Shown piece after piece: positions 16,576 to 25,428 of a DNA stretch of 64,000 bases. Each line of letters starts with the position of its first letter. The stretch's first letter is position 1. This stretch comes from CALBPI01 sp039821605 (GTDB taxonomy: Bacteria; Pseudomonadota; Gammaproteobacteria; Steroidobacterales; Woeseiaceae). The stretch lies in assembly GCA_039821605.1 (NCBI GenBank), contig JBCBNV010000004.1:434001-498000 (forward strand), written 5' to 3'. Made by a program: the position numbers and the translations under genes. Under the pieces are notes generated by a model. That model had not been told where the DNA came from. It made no database searches and worked only from the letters and a program-made list of their open reading frames with translations.

Positions 16576-18009
16576 ATGCGCACGCTCCCGGTCCGCAATC
16601 CCCGCACCGGTCATAACGATTTCGAGATGACCGTGCACGACGGTGACGCCATTGCCGTGGTGGCTGAGCGCTTGCGCGACGCCCAGGCTGCCTGGCGTGA
16701 TGCCGGTGTCGACGCGCGCATCGCCGTGTTGCAGCGCTTTGCCGAGGCGTTAGAGGCGCACCGGTCAGACATCGTCGCCGCGTTGTCCACGGACACGGGC
16801 CGCGTCGCGCTCGCGCACACCGAAGTTGACGGCGTGATCGGGGGTATTCACCGCTGGTGCGGTTTGGCACCCGGTCTCATCACCGAGGATCGCGCTGCGC
16901 TCGAACGTATGCCGGGTATCGATATTGCGCGCGCCGTGGACCCTTACCCGTTGCTGGGTGCGATCAGCCCCTGGAATTTTCCGCTGCTGCTCTCGTTCAT
17001 CGATGCCACGCCCGCACTAATCGCGGGCTGCGCCGTCATCATCAAGCCCAGCGAAGTCACGCCGCGTTTTGCAGCGCGTGTCGAAGCTGCGATTGCCGAT
17101 GTGCCCGAGCTCGCCCGCGTACTGGCCTTCGTGACGGGTGACGGTTCGACGGGCGCGGCGTTGGTTCCCGAGGTCGACGTCGTCGCGTTCACGGGCAGTG
17201 TCGCAACGGGGCGCAAGGTCGGCGTCGCCGCGGCCGACGCGTTCATCCCCGCGTTTCTCGAGCTGGGGGGTAAGGACGCGGCCATCGTGCTAGAGGGCAG
17301 CGACATCGAACGCGCCGCCACGGCCGTGCTTCGCGCCTCGGTGGGCGCCACGGGCCAGGCCTGCCAGTCCATCGAGCGCGTGTACGTCCACACGAGCCTG
17401 CACGATGCCTTCGTGGCACGCCTTGCCCAGCTGGCCGAGGCCGTACCGCTCAGCTATCCCGACGCGGGGCAGGGCGTCCTGGGTCCCATCATCCACGACG
17501 AGCAGGCGACGCTCATTGCCAGTCATCTCGGTGACGCCGTCAAGCAGGGCGCGACGGTGCACAGCGGCGGCTGCATCGAGACACTCGGTGGCGGGCGCTG
17601 GATGCGGCCGACGGTGCTTTCAGGCGTGACGCACGATATGGCGATCATGCGAGACGAGACGTTCGGGCCCGTCATGCCCGTCATGGCGTTCGAGACAGAG
17701 GCCGAAGCTGTCGCGCTCGCCAACGACTCGCTGTTTGGCTTGTCGGGCGCCGTGTTCGGTCCCGATGAAGCGACGGCCATGCGTGTCGCCGACGCTCTGC
17801 AGGCGGGCGGCATCAGCATCAACGACGCGGGTCTTACCACGATGATCGCCGAGGCCGAGAAGAGCGCCTATCGCTGCTCTGGCATAGGCCCGTCGCGCAT
17901 GGGCGCCGACGGGCTCACGCGATTCTTCCGGCGCCGCGCCTACTACATCAACGCAGGCCCGGTGCTGCCCATCGCAGCCTACGCCGAAGGCCAGAAGCAG
18001 GGAGACTGA
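16576..18009 (+). CDS. Aldehyde dehydrogenase family protein
   Basis: The start is set at 16576, giving 477 residues. The catalytic set is complete: Asn134 in SPWNFP, cofactor Lys157 in KPSE, the FTGSVATG turn, general base Glu229 in LELGGKD and nucleophile Cys263 in TGQACQS. It oxidises an aldehyde with NAD(P)+; the substrate is not evident. It lies seven bases after the hydrolase and is followed directly by the SDR. CATAAT sits six bases before the ATG, so an additional leaderless promoter is possible. Confidence 0.93.
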   Translation: MRTLPVRNPRTGHNDFEMTVHDGDAIAVVAERLRDAQAAWRDAGVDARIAVLQRFAEALEAHRSDIVAALSTDTGRVALAHTEVDGVIGGIHRWCGLAPGLITEDRAALERMPGIDIARAVDPYPLLGAISPWNFPLLLSFIDATPALIAGCAVIIKPSEVTPRFAARVEAAIADVPELARVLAFVTGDGSTGAALVPEVDVVAFTGSVATGRKVGVAAADAFIPAFLELGGKDAAIVLEGSDIERAATAVLRASVGATGQACQSIERVYVHTSLHDAFVARLAQLAEAVPLSYPDAGQGVLGPIIHDEQATLIASHLGDAVKQGATVHSGGCIETLGGGRWMRPTVLSGVTHDMAIMRDETFGPVMPVMAFETEAEAVALANDSLFGLSGAVFGPDEATAMRVADALQAGGISINDAGLTTMIAEAEKSAYRCSGIGPSRMGADGLTRFFRRRAYYINAGPVLPIAAYAEGQKQGD

Positions 18010-18011
18010 CT

Positions 18012-18689
18012 ATGCCCACCGTACTCATCACAGGCGCCGGTCGCGGTATCGGGCTCGAGTTTGCACGCCAGTACCTGGACGCGGGCTGGCAGGTGATTGC
18101 GCTGCAGCGCGCCGAGAGTCCGGCCTTGTCCTCGCTGGCGGAGACGGGCGCACTCGAGGTGCTCATCGGCTCACTCACGGACGAAGCCCAACTCGACCGT
18201 GCGCTCGCACCGCTCGAGGGGCGCACCATCGACGTGCTCATCCACAACGCGGGCGCCATGAACGACAAGGGCTTCGGTCACTTCGACCGCGCCAGCTGGC
18301 GCAGCATTTTTGACATCAACGTTTTCACGCCGCTCGCCATTTCTGAGCGGCTTGTCGACAACGTCGCGCGCGCCGATCACGGCCGTATCGTCACCGTGTC
18401 GAGCATCCTGGGCTCGATGGAGAAGAACACGAGCGGCGGGCTCTACGCCTACCGCGCCAGCAAAGCCGCCGTGAATGCCGTCATGCGCACGATGGCGCTC
18501 GACCTGGCCGGTCGCGGCGTGACCTGTGCAGCCCTGCACCCGGGCTGGGTGCAAACGGACATGGGTGGGCAGGACGCGACGCTGACGCCGGCCGAATCTG
18601 TCGCCGGGCTCATTCAGGTGATCGATACGCTCGACGCTGACAGTGCAGGGACGCTCATTGACTGGCGCGGGCGTACGCTGCCCTGGTAG
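18012..18689 (+). CDS. Short-chain dehydrogenase/reductase (SDR)
   Basis: This 225-residue classical SDR has the cofactor motif TGAGRGIG at residues 7-14, the HNAG motif near residue 80, the catalytic Ser in VTVSSILG, and Tyr147/Lys151 in YRASK. It would interconvert an alcohol and a carbonyl with NAD(P)(H). It starts two bases after the aldehyde dehydrogenase stop and so is part of the TonB-receptor operon. It ends three bases from the convergent glycosyltransferase stop. Confidence 0.92.
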   Translation: MPTVLITGAGRGIGLEFARQYLDAGWQVIALQRAESPALSSLAETGALEVLIGSLTDEAQLDRALAPLEGRTIDVLIHNAGAMNDKGFGHFDRASWRSIFDINVFTPLAISERLVDNVARADHGRIVTVSSILGSMEKNTSGGLYAYRASKAAVNAVMRTMALDLAGRGVTCAALHPGWVQTDMGGQDATLTPAESVAGLIQVIDTLDADSAGTLIDWRGRTLPW

Positions 18690-18692
18690 GCG

Positions 18693-19781
18693 TCAGTCGT
18701 TTGCGAGCAGCCGCGCGAACACGGCGCGCGTGCCGGTCACGGTGCCATCAACGCTGAACGACGCCGCGATACGCGCGCGGCCCGCATCACCGTAGCGGCG
18801 CGCGAGTGCGGGGTTGTCACGTAACTCGCGGACGGCGTTCGCGATCGCCGACGCGTCGGCCACGGGCACGACGACGCCGGTCTCGCCATCCACCACGAGT
18901 TCGGCATTGCCGCCCGTGTCGGTGACGACGCAGGGAATCGCGTAAGCCATCGCTTCGATAACGGTCTTGGGCAGGCCTTCACGTTTCGTCGACGGCAGCA
19001 CGGACACGTCGGCGGCCTGAATGACGGCGGTTGCATCGCTGCGCGGGCCCAGCAACACGGCTCGGTCCTCGAGGTCGGCTTCGGCGAGTGCTTCGCCGAG
19101 CGTCTCGTGGTCCATGCCCTGTCCCACGAGGAGCAGCTTCAGGTTGTCTAGGTCGCCCAGCTCGCCGCAGGCACGAACCAGGTAATCGACACCTTTACGC
19201 GGCCGGTTGTTGGCCACACAGGCCACGACGAAGTCGTCCTCGTCGAGCCCGAGCTCGGCGCGCGGCAGCGCCGCGTCGGTGTACCAGTCGAGATTGTGTC
19301 CCTTGTAGACGGTGGTCACGCCCACACCCGGTCGCACCACGGGCTTCAGAAAATCCGTGACGGCGTTGGCGACGCCTATGATCGCGTCGACGCGCGGGTG
19401 CAGATGGGTGAGATAGGCCGCAGGGTCCCAGCGCGACAGGTTGCCCGTCTGGCCGCGGTAGGTGACGAGCTTGGCGCGGCGGCCGCGACAAGCGAAGGCC
19501 GCGTTGCAGATCGCCTTGTTATTGAAGGCGTAGACGATGTCGACATCGTGCGTGTCGATCTCGCTGCGAATGCGACCGATCGATTCGCGCGCCCACTTCT
19601 TTTTCGGGTGGTAGTCGATGACATGGATCCCCGCCTCGCGCATGTCCTGCGCGCAGGGTGAGTCGCCCTGGGTCATCACGTGCATCTCGACACCGGCGCG
19701 TGCGAGGCCGATAAACGACGCCGCTTCGGGTCGCACGCTGACGAGCGTGTCCGCGTGCGAACTGATCGCCAGCACGCGCAT
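18693..19781 (-). CDS. Glycosyltransferase family 4 protein
   Basis: The 362-residue protein has the GT-B fold of family 4. The N-domain carries ISSHADTLVSVRPEAASF and the C-domain CVANNRPRKGVDYLVRA. The nucleotide-sugar region VLPSTKREGLPKTVIEAMA contains the E-x7-E motif (Glu of EGLP and of IEAM). It transfers a sugar from a nucleotide donor with retention of configuration, probably to lipopolysaccharide or another surface glycan given its neighbours. It follows the FkbM methyltransferase with a TGATG overlap, so the two are co-translated. Confidence 0.9.
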   Translation of the reverse strand: MRVLAISSHADTLVSVRPEAASFIGLARAGVEMHVMTQGDSPCAQDMREAGIHVIDYHPKKKWARESIGRIRSEIDTHDVDIVYAFNNKAICNAAFACRGRRAKLVTYRGQTGNLSRWDPAAYLTHLHPRVDAIIGVANAVTDFLKPVVRPGVGVTTVYKGHNLDWYTDAALPRAELGLDEDDFVVACVANNRPRKGVDYLVRACGELGDLDNLKLLLVGQGMDHETLGEALAEADLEDRAVLLGPRSDATAVIQAADVSVLPSTKREGLPKTVIEAMAYAIPCVVTDTGGNAELVVDGETGVVVPVADASAIANAVRELRDNPALARRYGDAGRARIAASFSVDGTVTGTRAVFARLLAND

Positions 19782-20575
19782 CAGCGCGTCCAGATGAGGT
19801 CTGTGTGCTTGTCGTCGCCGGCCAGCGTGTCGATGTCCGCCGCCACGGCCTGGCCGTTCTCGAGACGTTGCGCCGTGAAGCCCAGTCCGCGCATGAAGTG
19901 CAGCAGCGCTGCGGGCTCGATACCGCCCGCCCGCATGTAGCGCGGTGAGTATTCGAGCACCACGAGCGGGCAGCGCGCGAGCATCTCGGGAGCGCCGCGT
20001 AGTGCGACGAGCTCGAAGCCTTCAATGTCCATCTTCACGGCACGCGGCGTGCGGCCTGCGAAGTCGGGCTGGGCCAGAAGGTCGTCGAGTCGCGCCGTGG
20101 CCACGGCCACGCTGCCGCCTTCGTTGATGGGCAACATGGAGTGTCGGCCCAGATTGTTGCTGCCGAACTGGTGCAACGCGGCGCCTTCGTCGTTGTCGGA
20201 TAGCGCGAGCTGGAATGGCCTCACGGCGTCGGCCTGATTGCGACCGATGTTCTCGGTGAGCAGGCCGAAGTTGCGCGGGTCGGGTTCAAAGGCCAGTACG
20301 CGCGCGTTCGTGCCTTTACACAGCTGCGCGAAGTGCATCGCATACCAGCCGATGTTGGCGCCGATGTCGATGATGAGGTCGCCGTCTTGTGGCTTGACGG
20401 CCTGCATGAGCCAGGCCGTCATCTCGGGCTCGTGGCGGCCGTACTTATAGAGGTGACGGCCGACGACGTCTTCCGTCTTGACCCGAAACTCGAGGCCGTC
20501 GGCGCGCGCGGTCAGGTACTCGCGGCGCAACACGAAGCGATTCAGGACGTAGCTCAGAGAACGCAGGGCGGACAT
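19781..20575 (-). CDS. FkbM family SAM-dependent methyltransferase
   Basis: The 264-residue protein shows the FkbM layout: SAM motif I LIIDIGANIGWYAMHFA, motif II VLAFEPDPRNFGLL, and the family box AVKMDIEGFELVALRG, ending LVVLEYSPRY. FkbM enzymes commonly O-methylate sugars of surface polysaccharides. Coupling to the glycosyltransferase gene and divergence from a family 2 glycosyltransferase support a role in glycan decoration. Acceptor unknown. Confidence 0.9.
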   Translation of the reverse strand: MSALRSLSYVLNRFVLRREYLTARADGLEFRVKTEDVVGRHLYKYGRHEPEMTAWLMQAVKPQDGDLIIDIGANIGWYAMHFAQLCKGTNARVLAFEPDPRNFGLLTENIGRNQADAVRPFQLALSDNDEGAALHQFGSNNLGRHSMLPINEGGSVAVATARLDDLLAQPDFAGRTPRAVKMDIEGFELVALRGAPEMLARCPLVVLEYSPRYMRAGGIEPAALLHFMRGLGFTAQRLENGQAVAADIDTLAGDDKHTDLIWTR

Positions 20576-20641
20576 GTCGGCTCAGGTCGTGGTTCAGGCG
20601 CCCGCTAGGGTACTGCAAGCACCCGTGGGGTGACAGCAGGC

Positions 20642-20647
20642 TATACT
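20642..20647 (+). promoter_or_regulatory. Candidate -10 box for the GT2 gene
   Basis: TATACT lies 30 bases before the GT2 start codon in the divergent gap from fkbM. No good -35 is seen, so this rests on the -10 hexamer and position only. Confidence 0.35.
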
Positions 20648-20677
20648 CGCGCGAGTTTCCGCCGCGCACCGAGCTGC

Positions 20678-21442
20678 ATGTCGACAGTCCCCGTATCCGC
20701 CGTGATCATCGCCGCCAACGCGGCCGAGACTATCGACGCCTGCCTCGACAGCCTCGCGCGTTTCGATGAGGTTGTGGTCTATCTCAACGGCAGTACCGAT
20801 GACACGCTGGCGCGCTGCGCGCAGTACGCCAATGCGCAGGTGCACGAAGGGCCCTTCCTGGGCTTCGGGCCGACGAAGCAGGCCGCCGTCGATCTCGCAC
20901 GGCACGACTGGGTGTTCTCGATAGACACCGACGAGCAGGCGACGCCCGAGCTCATCGACGCCATCGCCTCACTGGCCGCAGGCCCCGCAACCACGGTCGG
21001 CGACGTCATGCGCTACAACCGGTTTTGCGGCAAGCACGTGACGCGCGGCGGCTGGGGCAACGACCGGCTGCTCCGTGTGTTCCACCGAGGCCACGCGCGC
21101 TTCAACGACAAGCCCGTGCACGAGAAGATCGAGCGCGGTGCGGGTGTCGACGCCGTGCTGCTCGACGGCGTGCTCTGGCACGACGCCGTGTTGCGCCTCG
21201 ACCAATTCCTGAAGAAGGCCTCGACCTACTCGGAAATCGCCGCCGAAGCCAAGCGCAACCGTAAGGCGCCGCATCCGTTCTTCGCACTGCTGCGAAGCCA
21301 GTTTGCGTTCTTCCGCAGTTACGTTCTGCAGCTTGGCTTCCTGGCCGGCTGGCGCGGTCTGGTCATCGCGTTCGGACGTATGACGGGTACGTTTTTCCGC
21401 TACGCGAAACGCTATACGAAATCGCGCGGCCTGGAACCCTAG
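20678..21442 (+). CDS. Glycosyltransferase family 2 (WaaE/KdtX-like)
   Basis: The start is set at the ATG at 20678, immediately before the GT-A fold, giving 254 residues. Features are SAVIIAANAAETIDACLDSL (nucleotide-binding strand), the DTDEQ metal motif in VFSIDTDEQATPEL, and GGWGNDRLLRVFHRGHARF with KPVHEKIE. That set matches LPS core beta-1,4-glucosyltransferases of the WaaE/KdtX type. The C-terminal amphipathic helices probably contact the membrane. It is probably part of the same surface-glycan module as the divergent GT4 and FkbM genes. Confidence 0.87.
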   Translation: MSTVPVSAVIIAANAAETIDACLDSLARFDEVVVYLNGSTDDTLARCAQYANAQVHEGPFLGFGPTKQAAVDLARHDWVFSIDTDEQATPELIDAIASLAAGPATTVGDVMRYNRFCGKHVTRGGWGNDRLLRVFHRGHARFNDKPVHEKIERGAGVDAVLLDGVLWHDAVLRLDQFLKKASTYSEIAAEAKRNRKAPHPFFALLRSQFAFFRSYVLQLGFLAGWRGLVIAFGRMTGTFFRYAKRYTKSRGLEP

Positions 21443-21452
21443 AGGGGGCGAC

Positions 21453-22199
21453 ATGGTGCTGACGACACAGCTGCGACGCGTGCTGACCGTTGCAGGGCTG
21501 GCACTGGTGGCCGCCTGCGGCGCCGGCGTGGCCGACCCCGAAGCCACGACTGACGACGCGCGTTACCGCTACGAGCGCGCAACCCGTGACGGCATCGGCA
21601 AGGTCTACATGGGCCGCGAGATTTCGCAGGTCATGGGGCATCTCGCCGCCGGCTGGCTCGAGCGCCGGGGGCGTCAGGCCGAGGAACGGACGGATCTGCT
21701 CATCGAGAATCTGCCGCTCGAGGCCGACAGCGTCGTCGCCGATATCGGTGCGGGTAGTGGTTACTTCACGTTTCCCGTGGCCGAGCGCGTGCCCGAGGGT
21801 CGTATCATCGCCGTCGACATCCAGCCCGAGATGCTGGCCATCGTCGAAGCGCGGCGCGAGAACACGGGCGCGAGTAACGTCGACACGGTCCTGGGTACGG
21901 CAGAGAACCCGAACCTTGCGCCCGACAGCATTGATCTCGCCTTCATCGTCGATGCCTATCACGAGTTCTCGCACCCCTACGAGATGGGTCGCGCGATCGC
22001 CGCGGCGCTCAGGCCCGGTGGGCGACTCGTGCTCATCGAGTACCGCGCCGAGGACCGTTCCGTCCCCATCAAACCGCTGCACAAGATGACTGTGGATCAG
22101 GTGCGCAAGGAGATGGACGCCATTGGCCTCGAGTTCGAAGCCAACCGCGATTTCCTGCCGCAGCAGCACTTCCTGGTGTTCCGGCGCCCCGTGCGCTGA
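21453..22199 (+). CDS. Exported (lipoprotein) class I SAM methyltransferase-like protein
   Basis: The 248-residue product starts with a lipoprotein signal, LTVAGLALVAAC, with the lipobox Cys at about residue 22. A complete Rossmann methyltransferase domain follows: motif I VVADIGAGSGYFTFPVA, acidic motif II IIAVDIQPEML, and IDLAFIVDAYHEFSHPYE. Enzymes of this fold need SAM, which is cytosolic, so an exported copy is unexpected. The domain may bind another ligand, or export may not occur. GAGGGGGC precedes the ATG. It follows the GT2 gene by ten bases and is probably cotranscribed. Confidence 0.82.
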   Translation: MVLTTQLRRVLTVAGLALVAACGAGVADPEATTDDARYRYERATRDGIGKVYMGREISQVMGHLAAGWLERRGRQAEERTDLLIENLPLEADSVVADIGAGSGYFTFPVAERVPEGRIIAVDIQPEMLAIVEARRENTGASNVDTVLGTAENPNLAPDSIDLAFIVDAYHEFSHPYEMGRAIAAALRPGGRLVLIEYRAEDRSVPIKPLHKMTVDQVRKEMDAIGLEFEANRDFLPQQHFLVFRRPVR

Positions 22200-22200
22200 C

Positions 22201-23115
22201 TCAGGCCGGCGCCAACACCTCGACGACGAGCCCGGCCGGCGAGCGAAACCGCAGCAACGCGCCGCGGCCGTCGATGAGATCGACGTCGTTGTGGCGTTCG
22301 AACTCGGTGGCTGGCAGGCGTGCCTCGATGGGGGCCAGCGCCTCGGCGTGGTAGCGGACCTGGAGAATGCCTGTCGCGGGAGCGCGAGCGCGCGGGTAAC
22401 GGTTTACACCGTCGGTGCCGCCGTACTCAATAATCTCGAGCTGTCCGAACGGCGCGTCCGCATTGCCCCAGATACTGACGTCGAGCGTTGCGCCCCGTGG
22501 CAGGCCGATCATGGCCTCGATTTCGGGGCCGCCAAGGACGTGGTCGCTGAGTTTGCCGAGGCCGAGCACGTCGCGTGCAAAGGCCTGCTCGGCGCGGGCA
22601 TCGGGCACCGTGATGATGAGCGGCCCCACGGCGCCAAAGCCCGCGCCCGTCACGGGACGTGACTCGCCAACCACTTCGAGCAACACGACATTGATGGCGT
22701 CGTGCGCGGGCATGTGCAGCTCGCGAAAGCGCGTGCCATCGGGCGCGACGACTTCGCTGTGTTGTGCGGTGCGGAAGCGGTGGCCCGCGGCGCGCAGTTG
22801 CGCTTCCCTGGCTGGCAGGTCGTCGGCGTAGATATCGAGATTCTTGGGCGCGAGATCGAAGGTGTTGGCGCCCTCGCGAATGGGCGCTGCGGGATTCGGG
22901 AATTCGACGAGGTGCAGACGGCCTTCGGACTGCCCCGGCGTTTCGAGCAGCCGCTGGCGACCGATGGCCGAGGCGGGCAGTTGCCAAAGTGCGGCGAGCG
23001 CCGCGTCGCCGGGTTCGCGTTCGGCTGCGACGGTCATGCCAAAGGTGTCGCACCAGAGCGCTTCGGCGTCGGCTAGATGGGCGACACCAACGGTGACCAC
23101 GGACCAGGAGTGCAT
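22201..23115 (-). CDS. VOC-superfamily (glyoxalase/extradiol dioxygenase-like) protein with two modules
   Basis: The 304-residue protein holds two VOC modules. The first, residues 1-150, opens VVTVGVAHLADAEALW and ends in INVVLLEVVG. The second opens GPLIITVPDARAEQAFARDVLGLG and closes LRFRSPAGLVVEVLAPA. Such two-module proteins include extradiol dioxygenases and glyoxalase-type isomerases. Metal ligands are not fully conserved in an obvious way, so I assign no reaction. It is convergent with the methyltransferase gene (one base apart). Confidence 0.8.
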   Translation of the reverse strand: MHSWSVVTVGVAHLADAEALWCDTFGMTVAAEREPGDAALAALWQLPASAIGRQRLLETPGQSEGRLHLVEFPNPAAPIREGANTFDLAPKNLDIYADDLPAREAQLRAAGHRFRTAQHSEVVAPDGTRFRELHMPAHDAINVVLLEVVGESRPVTGAGFGAVGPLIITVPDARAEQAFARDVLGLGKLSDHVLGGPEIEAMIGLPRGATLDVSIWGNADAPFGQLEIIEYGGTDGVNRYPRARAPATGILQVRYHAEALAPIEARLPATEFERHNDVDLIDGRGALLRFRSPAGLVVEVLAPA

Positions 23116-23152
23116 GCCGGCACTATTGCATTGATGCCTTGGCGGTGCATCA

Positions 23153-23300
23153 GGAGATTGCCGCGCCGGCTTCGCCGGCTCGCAATGACGGAAAGGAAAC
23201 GTCAGCGCGAGGCCGCGCGGTGGCCTTCCCCGTCATTGCCAGGCCGCGCGGTGGCGTTCCCCGTCATTGCGAGGCCGCGCAGCGGCCGCGGCAATCTCCC
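23153..23300. repeat. REP-like palindromic repeat cluster
   Basis: Two complete copies in opposite orientation (23153-23190 minus, 23260-23299 plus) share the frame CGTCATTGCGAG, a variable GC hairpin and CGCGGCAATCTCC. Between them lie degenerate half copies near 23201 and 23231. The cluster occupies the 5' gap of the acetoacetyl-CoA synthetase gene. The same family recurs at 48.1-48.7, 52.5 and 54.4 kb. Confidence 0.85.
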
Positions 23301-23316
23301 AAGGCCCCCACCGCCG

Positions 23317-23328
23317 TATAATCCGTGC
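23317..23328 (+). promoter_or_regulatory. Leaderless promoter of the acetoacetyl-CoA synthetase gene
   Basis: A perfect TATAAT (23317-23322) is followed by six bases and the ATG at 23329. With the usual distance from -10 to transcription start, the mRNA would begin at or next to the start codon. No Shine-Dalgarno is present. Confidence 0.6.
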
Positions 23329-25326
23329 ATGACCCAAACCCCGACCGCGCTCTGGCAGCCCAACGCCGCACAGCGCGCCAACGCCAACGTCACCCGTTTC
23401 GCCGAGGCACTGGGCGGCGACTACGACGCCCCGGCCGACGACTACGCGGCACTCTGGCAATGGTCCGTCGACGACCCGGGCCGGTTCTGGCGGGCGCTGG
23501 CGCGCTACTACGAAGTGTTGCCCGAAGACCAGTGCGACCCCGCGCTCGCCGATGCCACGATGCCCGGCGCGCAATGGTTTCCCAATGCCACGCTCAACTA
23601 CGTCGACGTCGTCTGGCGCCACGCCGGGCGCGCGGGTCCGGCCGTGCTGTGCCAGCCCGAGTCTGGCGACGTCATCTCCCTGAGCTGGGCAGAGCTGCAG
23701 CGACAGGCCATGGCGCTCGCCAATACCTTGCGTGGGCTTGGTGTCGAACGCGGCGACCGCGTCGTGGCTTATCTCAACAACGTACCCGAGTGCATCGTCG
23801 CGTTTCACGCCGTGGCCGCTATCGGTGCCACCTGGTCCGTGTGTTCGCCGGACCTGGGCGCGCAGGGCGTGCTCGACCGCTTCCAGCAGATCGAACCCAA
23901 GGTGCTCATCGCCTGCGACGGCTACCACTACGGCGGCCGTGATTTCGCGCGCGCGGACGTTGTGGCCGAACTCGTGGATGGTCTGCCAACGCTTGCCGGA
24001 CTCATCTCGCTCGAACGGATCGGCGGCACCTCGATCGATAGCGTGGCGCCCGCCGACGCACGCGCGTATCAGTGCGTGGATTGGCAGGCGGCCGTCGCCG
24101 GTGACGCGACGTTCGCCGCCGAGCCCGTGCCCTTCGACCACCCGCTCTGGATCGTGTATTCGTCGGGCACGACAGGCAAGCCCAAAGCCATCGTGCACGG
24201 CCACGGCGGCATCGTGCTGGAACACCTCAAGCAGGTCGGCCTGCAGCTCGACCTGAATCCCGGCGACCGCTTCATGTGGTTCTCGAGTACGGCCTGGATG
24301 ATGTGGAATTACAACGTCGCGGGCCTGCTCATGGGCGTCACCGTGTGTCTCTACGACGGCAACCCCGGAAAGCCCGACCTCTACCGCTTGTGGCAGGTCG
24401 TCGATGCGCTCGACATCGATTTCTTTGGCGCTGGCGCGGCCTATTTCGAGGCCTGCAAAAATGCGGGGCTGACGCCCGGTAACACCTGCGCGCTGGAGCG
24501 CCTGCGTGGCATGGGCTCGACGGGCTCGCCGCTGGCGCCCGACGTGTTCGACTGGATCTACGAGGCTGTGGGCGGCGACCTGTTCCTCTCGTCGATTTCG
24601 GGCGGCACGGACTTTGCGACGGCCTGCGTCGGTGGGGCCCCCACGGTGCCCGTGTGGCGCGGCGAGATCTCGTGCCGCTCTCTGGGCTGCGCCGTCGAGG
24701 CCTGGGACGAGGCGGGCAACGCGGTTACGGACACCGTCGGCGAACTCGTGATCACGGCGCCGATGCCGTCGATGCCGCTCGCGTTCTGGAACGACAGCGA
24801 CGGCGCGCGCTACCGCGACGCCTATTTCGATACCTACCCGGGCGTGTGGCGACACGGCGACTGGATTCTGATCAACGCGCGCGGCAGTGCCGTGATCTAC
24901 GGCCGGTCCGACTCGACGATCAACCGCCAGGGCATCCGCATGGGCACGGCTGAGCTCTACCAGGTGGTGGAGGCGCTGCCCGAAGTGACCGACAGCCTCG
25001 TCGTCGACCTCGAATACCTGGGGCGCGATTCCTACCTGCCGTTGTTCGTCGTGCTGGCTGAGGGCGCCGCGCTTGACGAGGCGCTCATAACCCAGATCCG
25101 CGCGGCGGTCCGGACGGGCCTGTCACCGCGCCATGTGCCCGACGACGTGTTCGCCATTGCCGACGTGCCGCGAACGTTTTCGGGCAAGAAGATGGAAATC
25201 CCCGTGCGTCGATTGTTGCTGGGCAAGACGGCCGCCGAGGCCATCAACCGCGACACCATGGCCAATCCCGAGAGCATTGACTGGTTCGTCGCGTTCGCGG
25301 CGCGGCTGGCTGACGAACGGGCCTGA
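23329..25326 (+). CDS. Acetoacetate--CoA ligase (acetoacetyl-CoA synthetase)
   Basis: The start is set at 23329 because upstream in-frame sequence is palindromic repeat. The product is 665 residues, the family length. Motifs: N-terminal ACS segment AQWFPNATLNYVDVV, P-loop WIVYSSGTTGKPKAIVHGHG, the acetoacetate-CoA-ligase stretch SSISGGTDFATACVGG, HGDWILINARGSAVIYGRSD, and the C-terminal catalytic lysine in FSGKKMEIPVRRLL. It activates acetoacetate for reuse in lipid or polyhydroxyalkanoate synthesis, or in catabolism of ketone bodies. It appears monocistronic. Confidence 0.93.
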   Translation: MTQTPTALWQPNAAQRANANVTRFAEALGGDYDAPADDYAALWQWSVDDPGRFWRALARYYEVLPEDQCDPALADATMPGAQWFPNATLNYVDVVWRHAGRAGPAVLCQPESGDVISLSWAELQRQAMALANTLRGLGVERGDRVVAYLNNVPECIVAFHAVAAIGATWSVCSPDLGAQGVLDRFQQIEPKVLIACDGYHYGGRDFARADVVAELVDGLPTLAGLISLERIGGTSIDSVAPADARAYQCVDWQAAVAGDATFAAEPVPFDHPLWIVYSSGTTGKPKAIVHGHGGIVLEHLKQVGLQLDLNPGDRFMWFSSTAWMMWNYNVAGLLMGVTVCLYDGNPGKPDLYRLWQVVDALDIDFFGAGAAYFEACKNAGLTPGNTCALERLRGMGSTGSPLAPDVFDWIYEAVGGDLFLSSISGGTDFATACVGGAPTVPVWRGEISCRSLGCAVEAWDEAGNAVTDTVGELVITAPMPSMPLAFWNDSDGARYRDAYFDTYPGVWRHGDWILINARGSAVIYGRSDSTINRQGIRMGTAELYQVVEALPEVTDSLVVDLEYLGRDSYLPLFVVLAEGAALDEALITQIRAAVRTGLSPRHVPDDVFAIADVPRTFSGKKMEIPVRRLLLGKTAAEAINRDTMANPESIDWFVAFAARLADERA

Positions 25327-25339
25327 CGCACCGCGCATG

Positions 25340-25428
25340 TCGCAATTCCTGAAATGCGGGCCCAGTGATTCAGATTCTGCGACGCGCGCGCGTTGCCAGG
25401 ACGCTAAGGTCGCAGCGATTCTTGTGAG
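25340..25428 (+). promoter_or_regulatory. Two candidate operator copies upstream of the AraC gene
   Basis: Copy 1 (25340-25356, TCGCAATTCCTGAAATG) and copy 2 (25413-25428, CAGCGATTCTTGTGAG) resemble a third copy found before the downstream peptidase gene. They bracket the AraC promoter region. The spacing (73 bases, about seven helical turns) would allow cooperative binding. Confidence 0.5.

Noticed and set aside
23077..23328. An N-terminal extension of the acetoacetyl-CoA synthetase
   Set aside because: The in-frame extension is translated from palindromic repeats and lacks a ribosome site. The family length fits the start at 23329.
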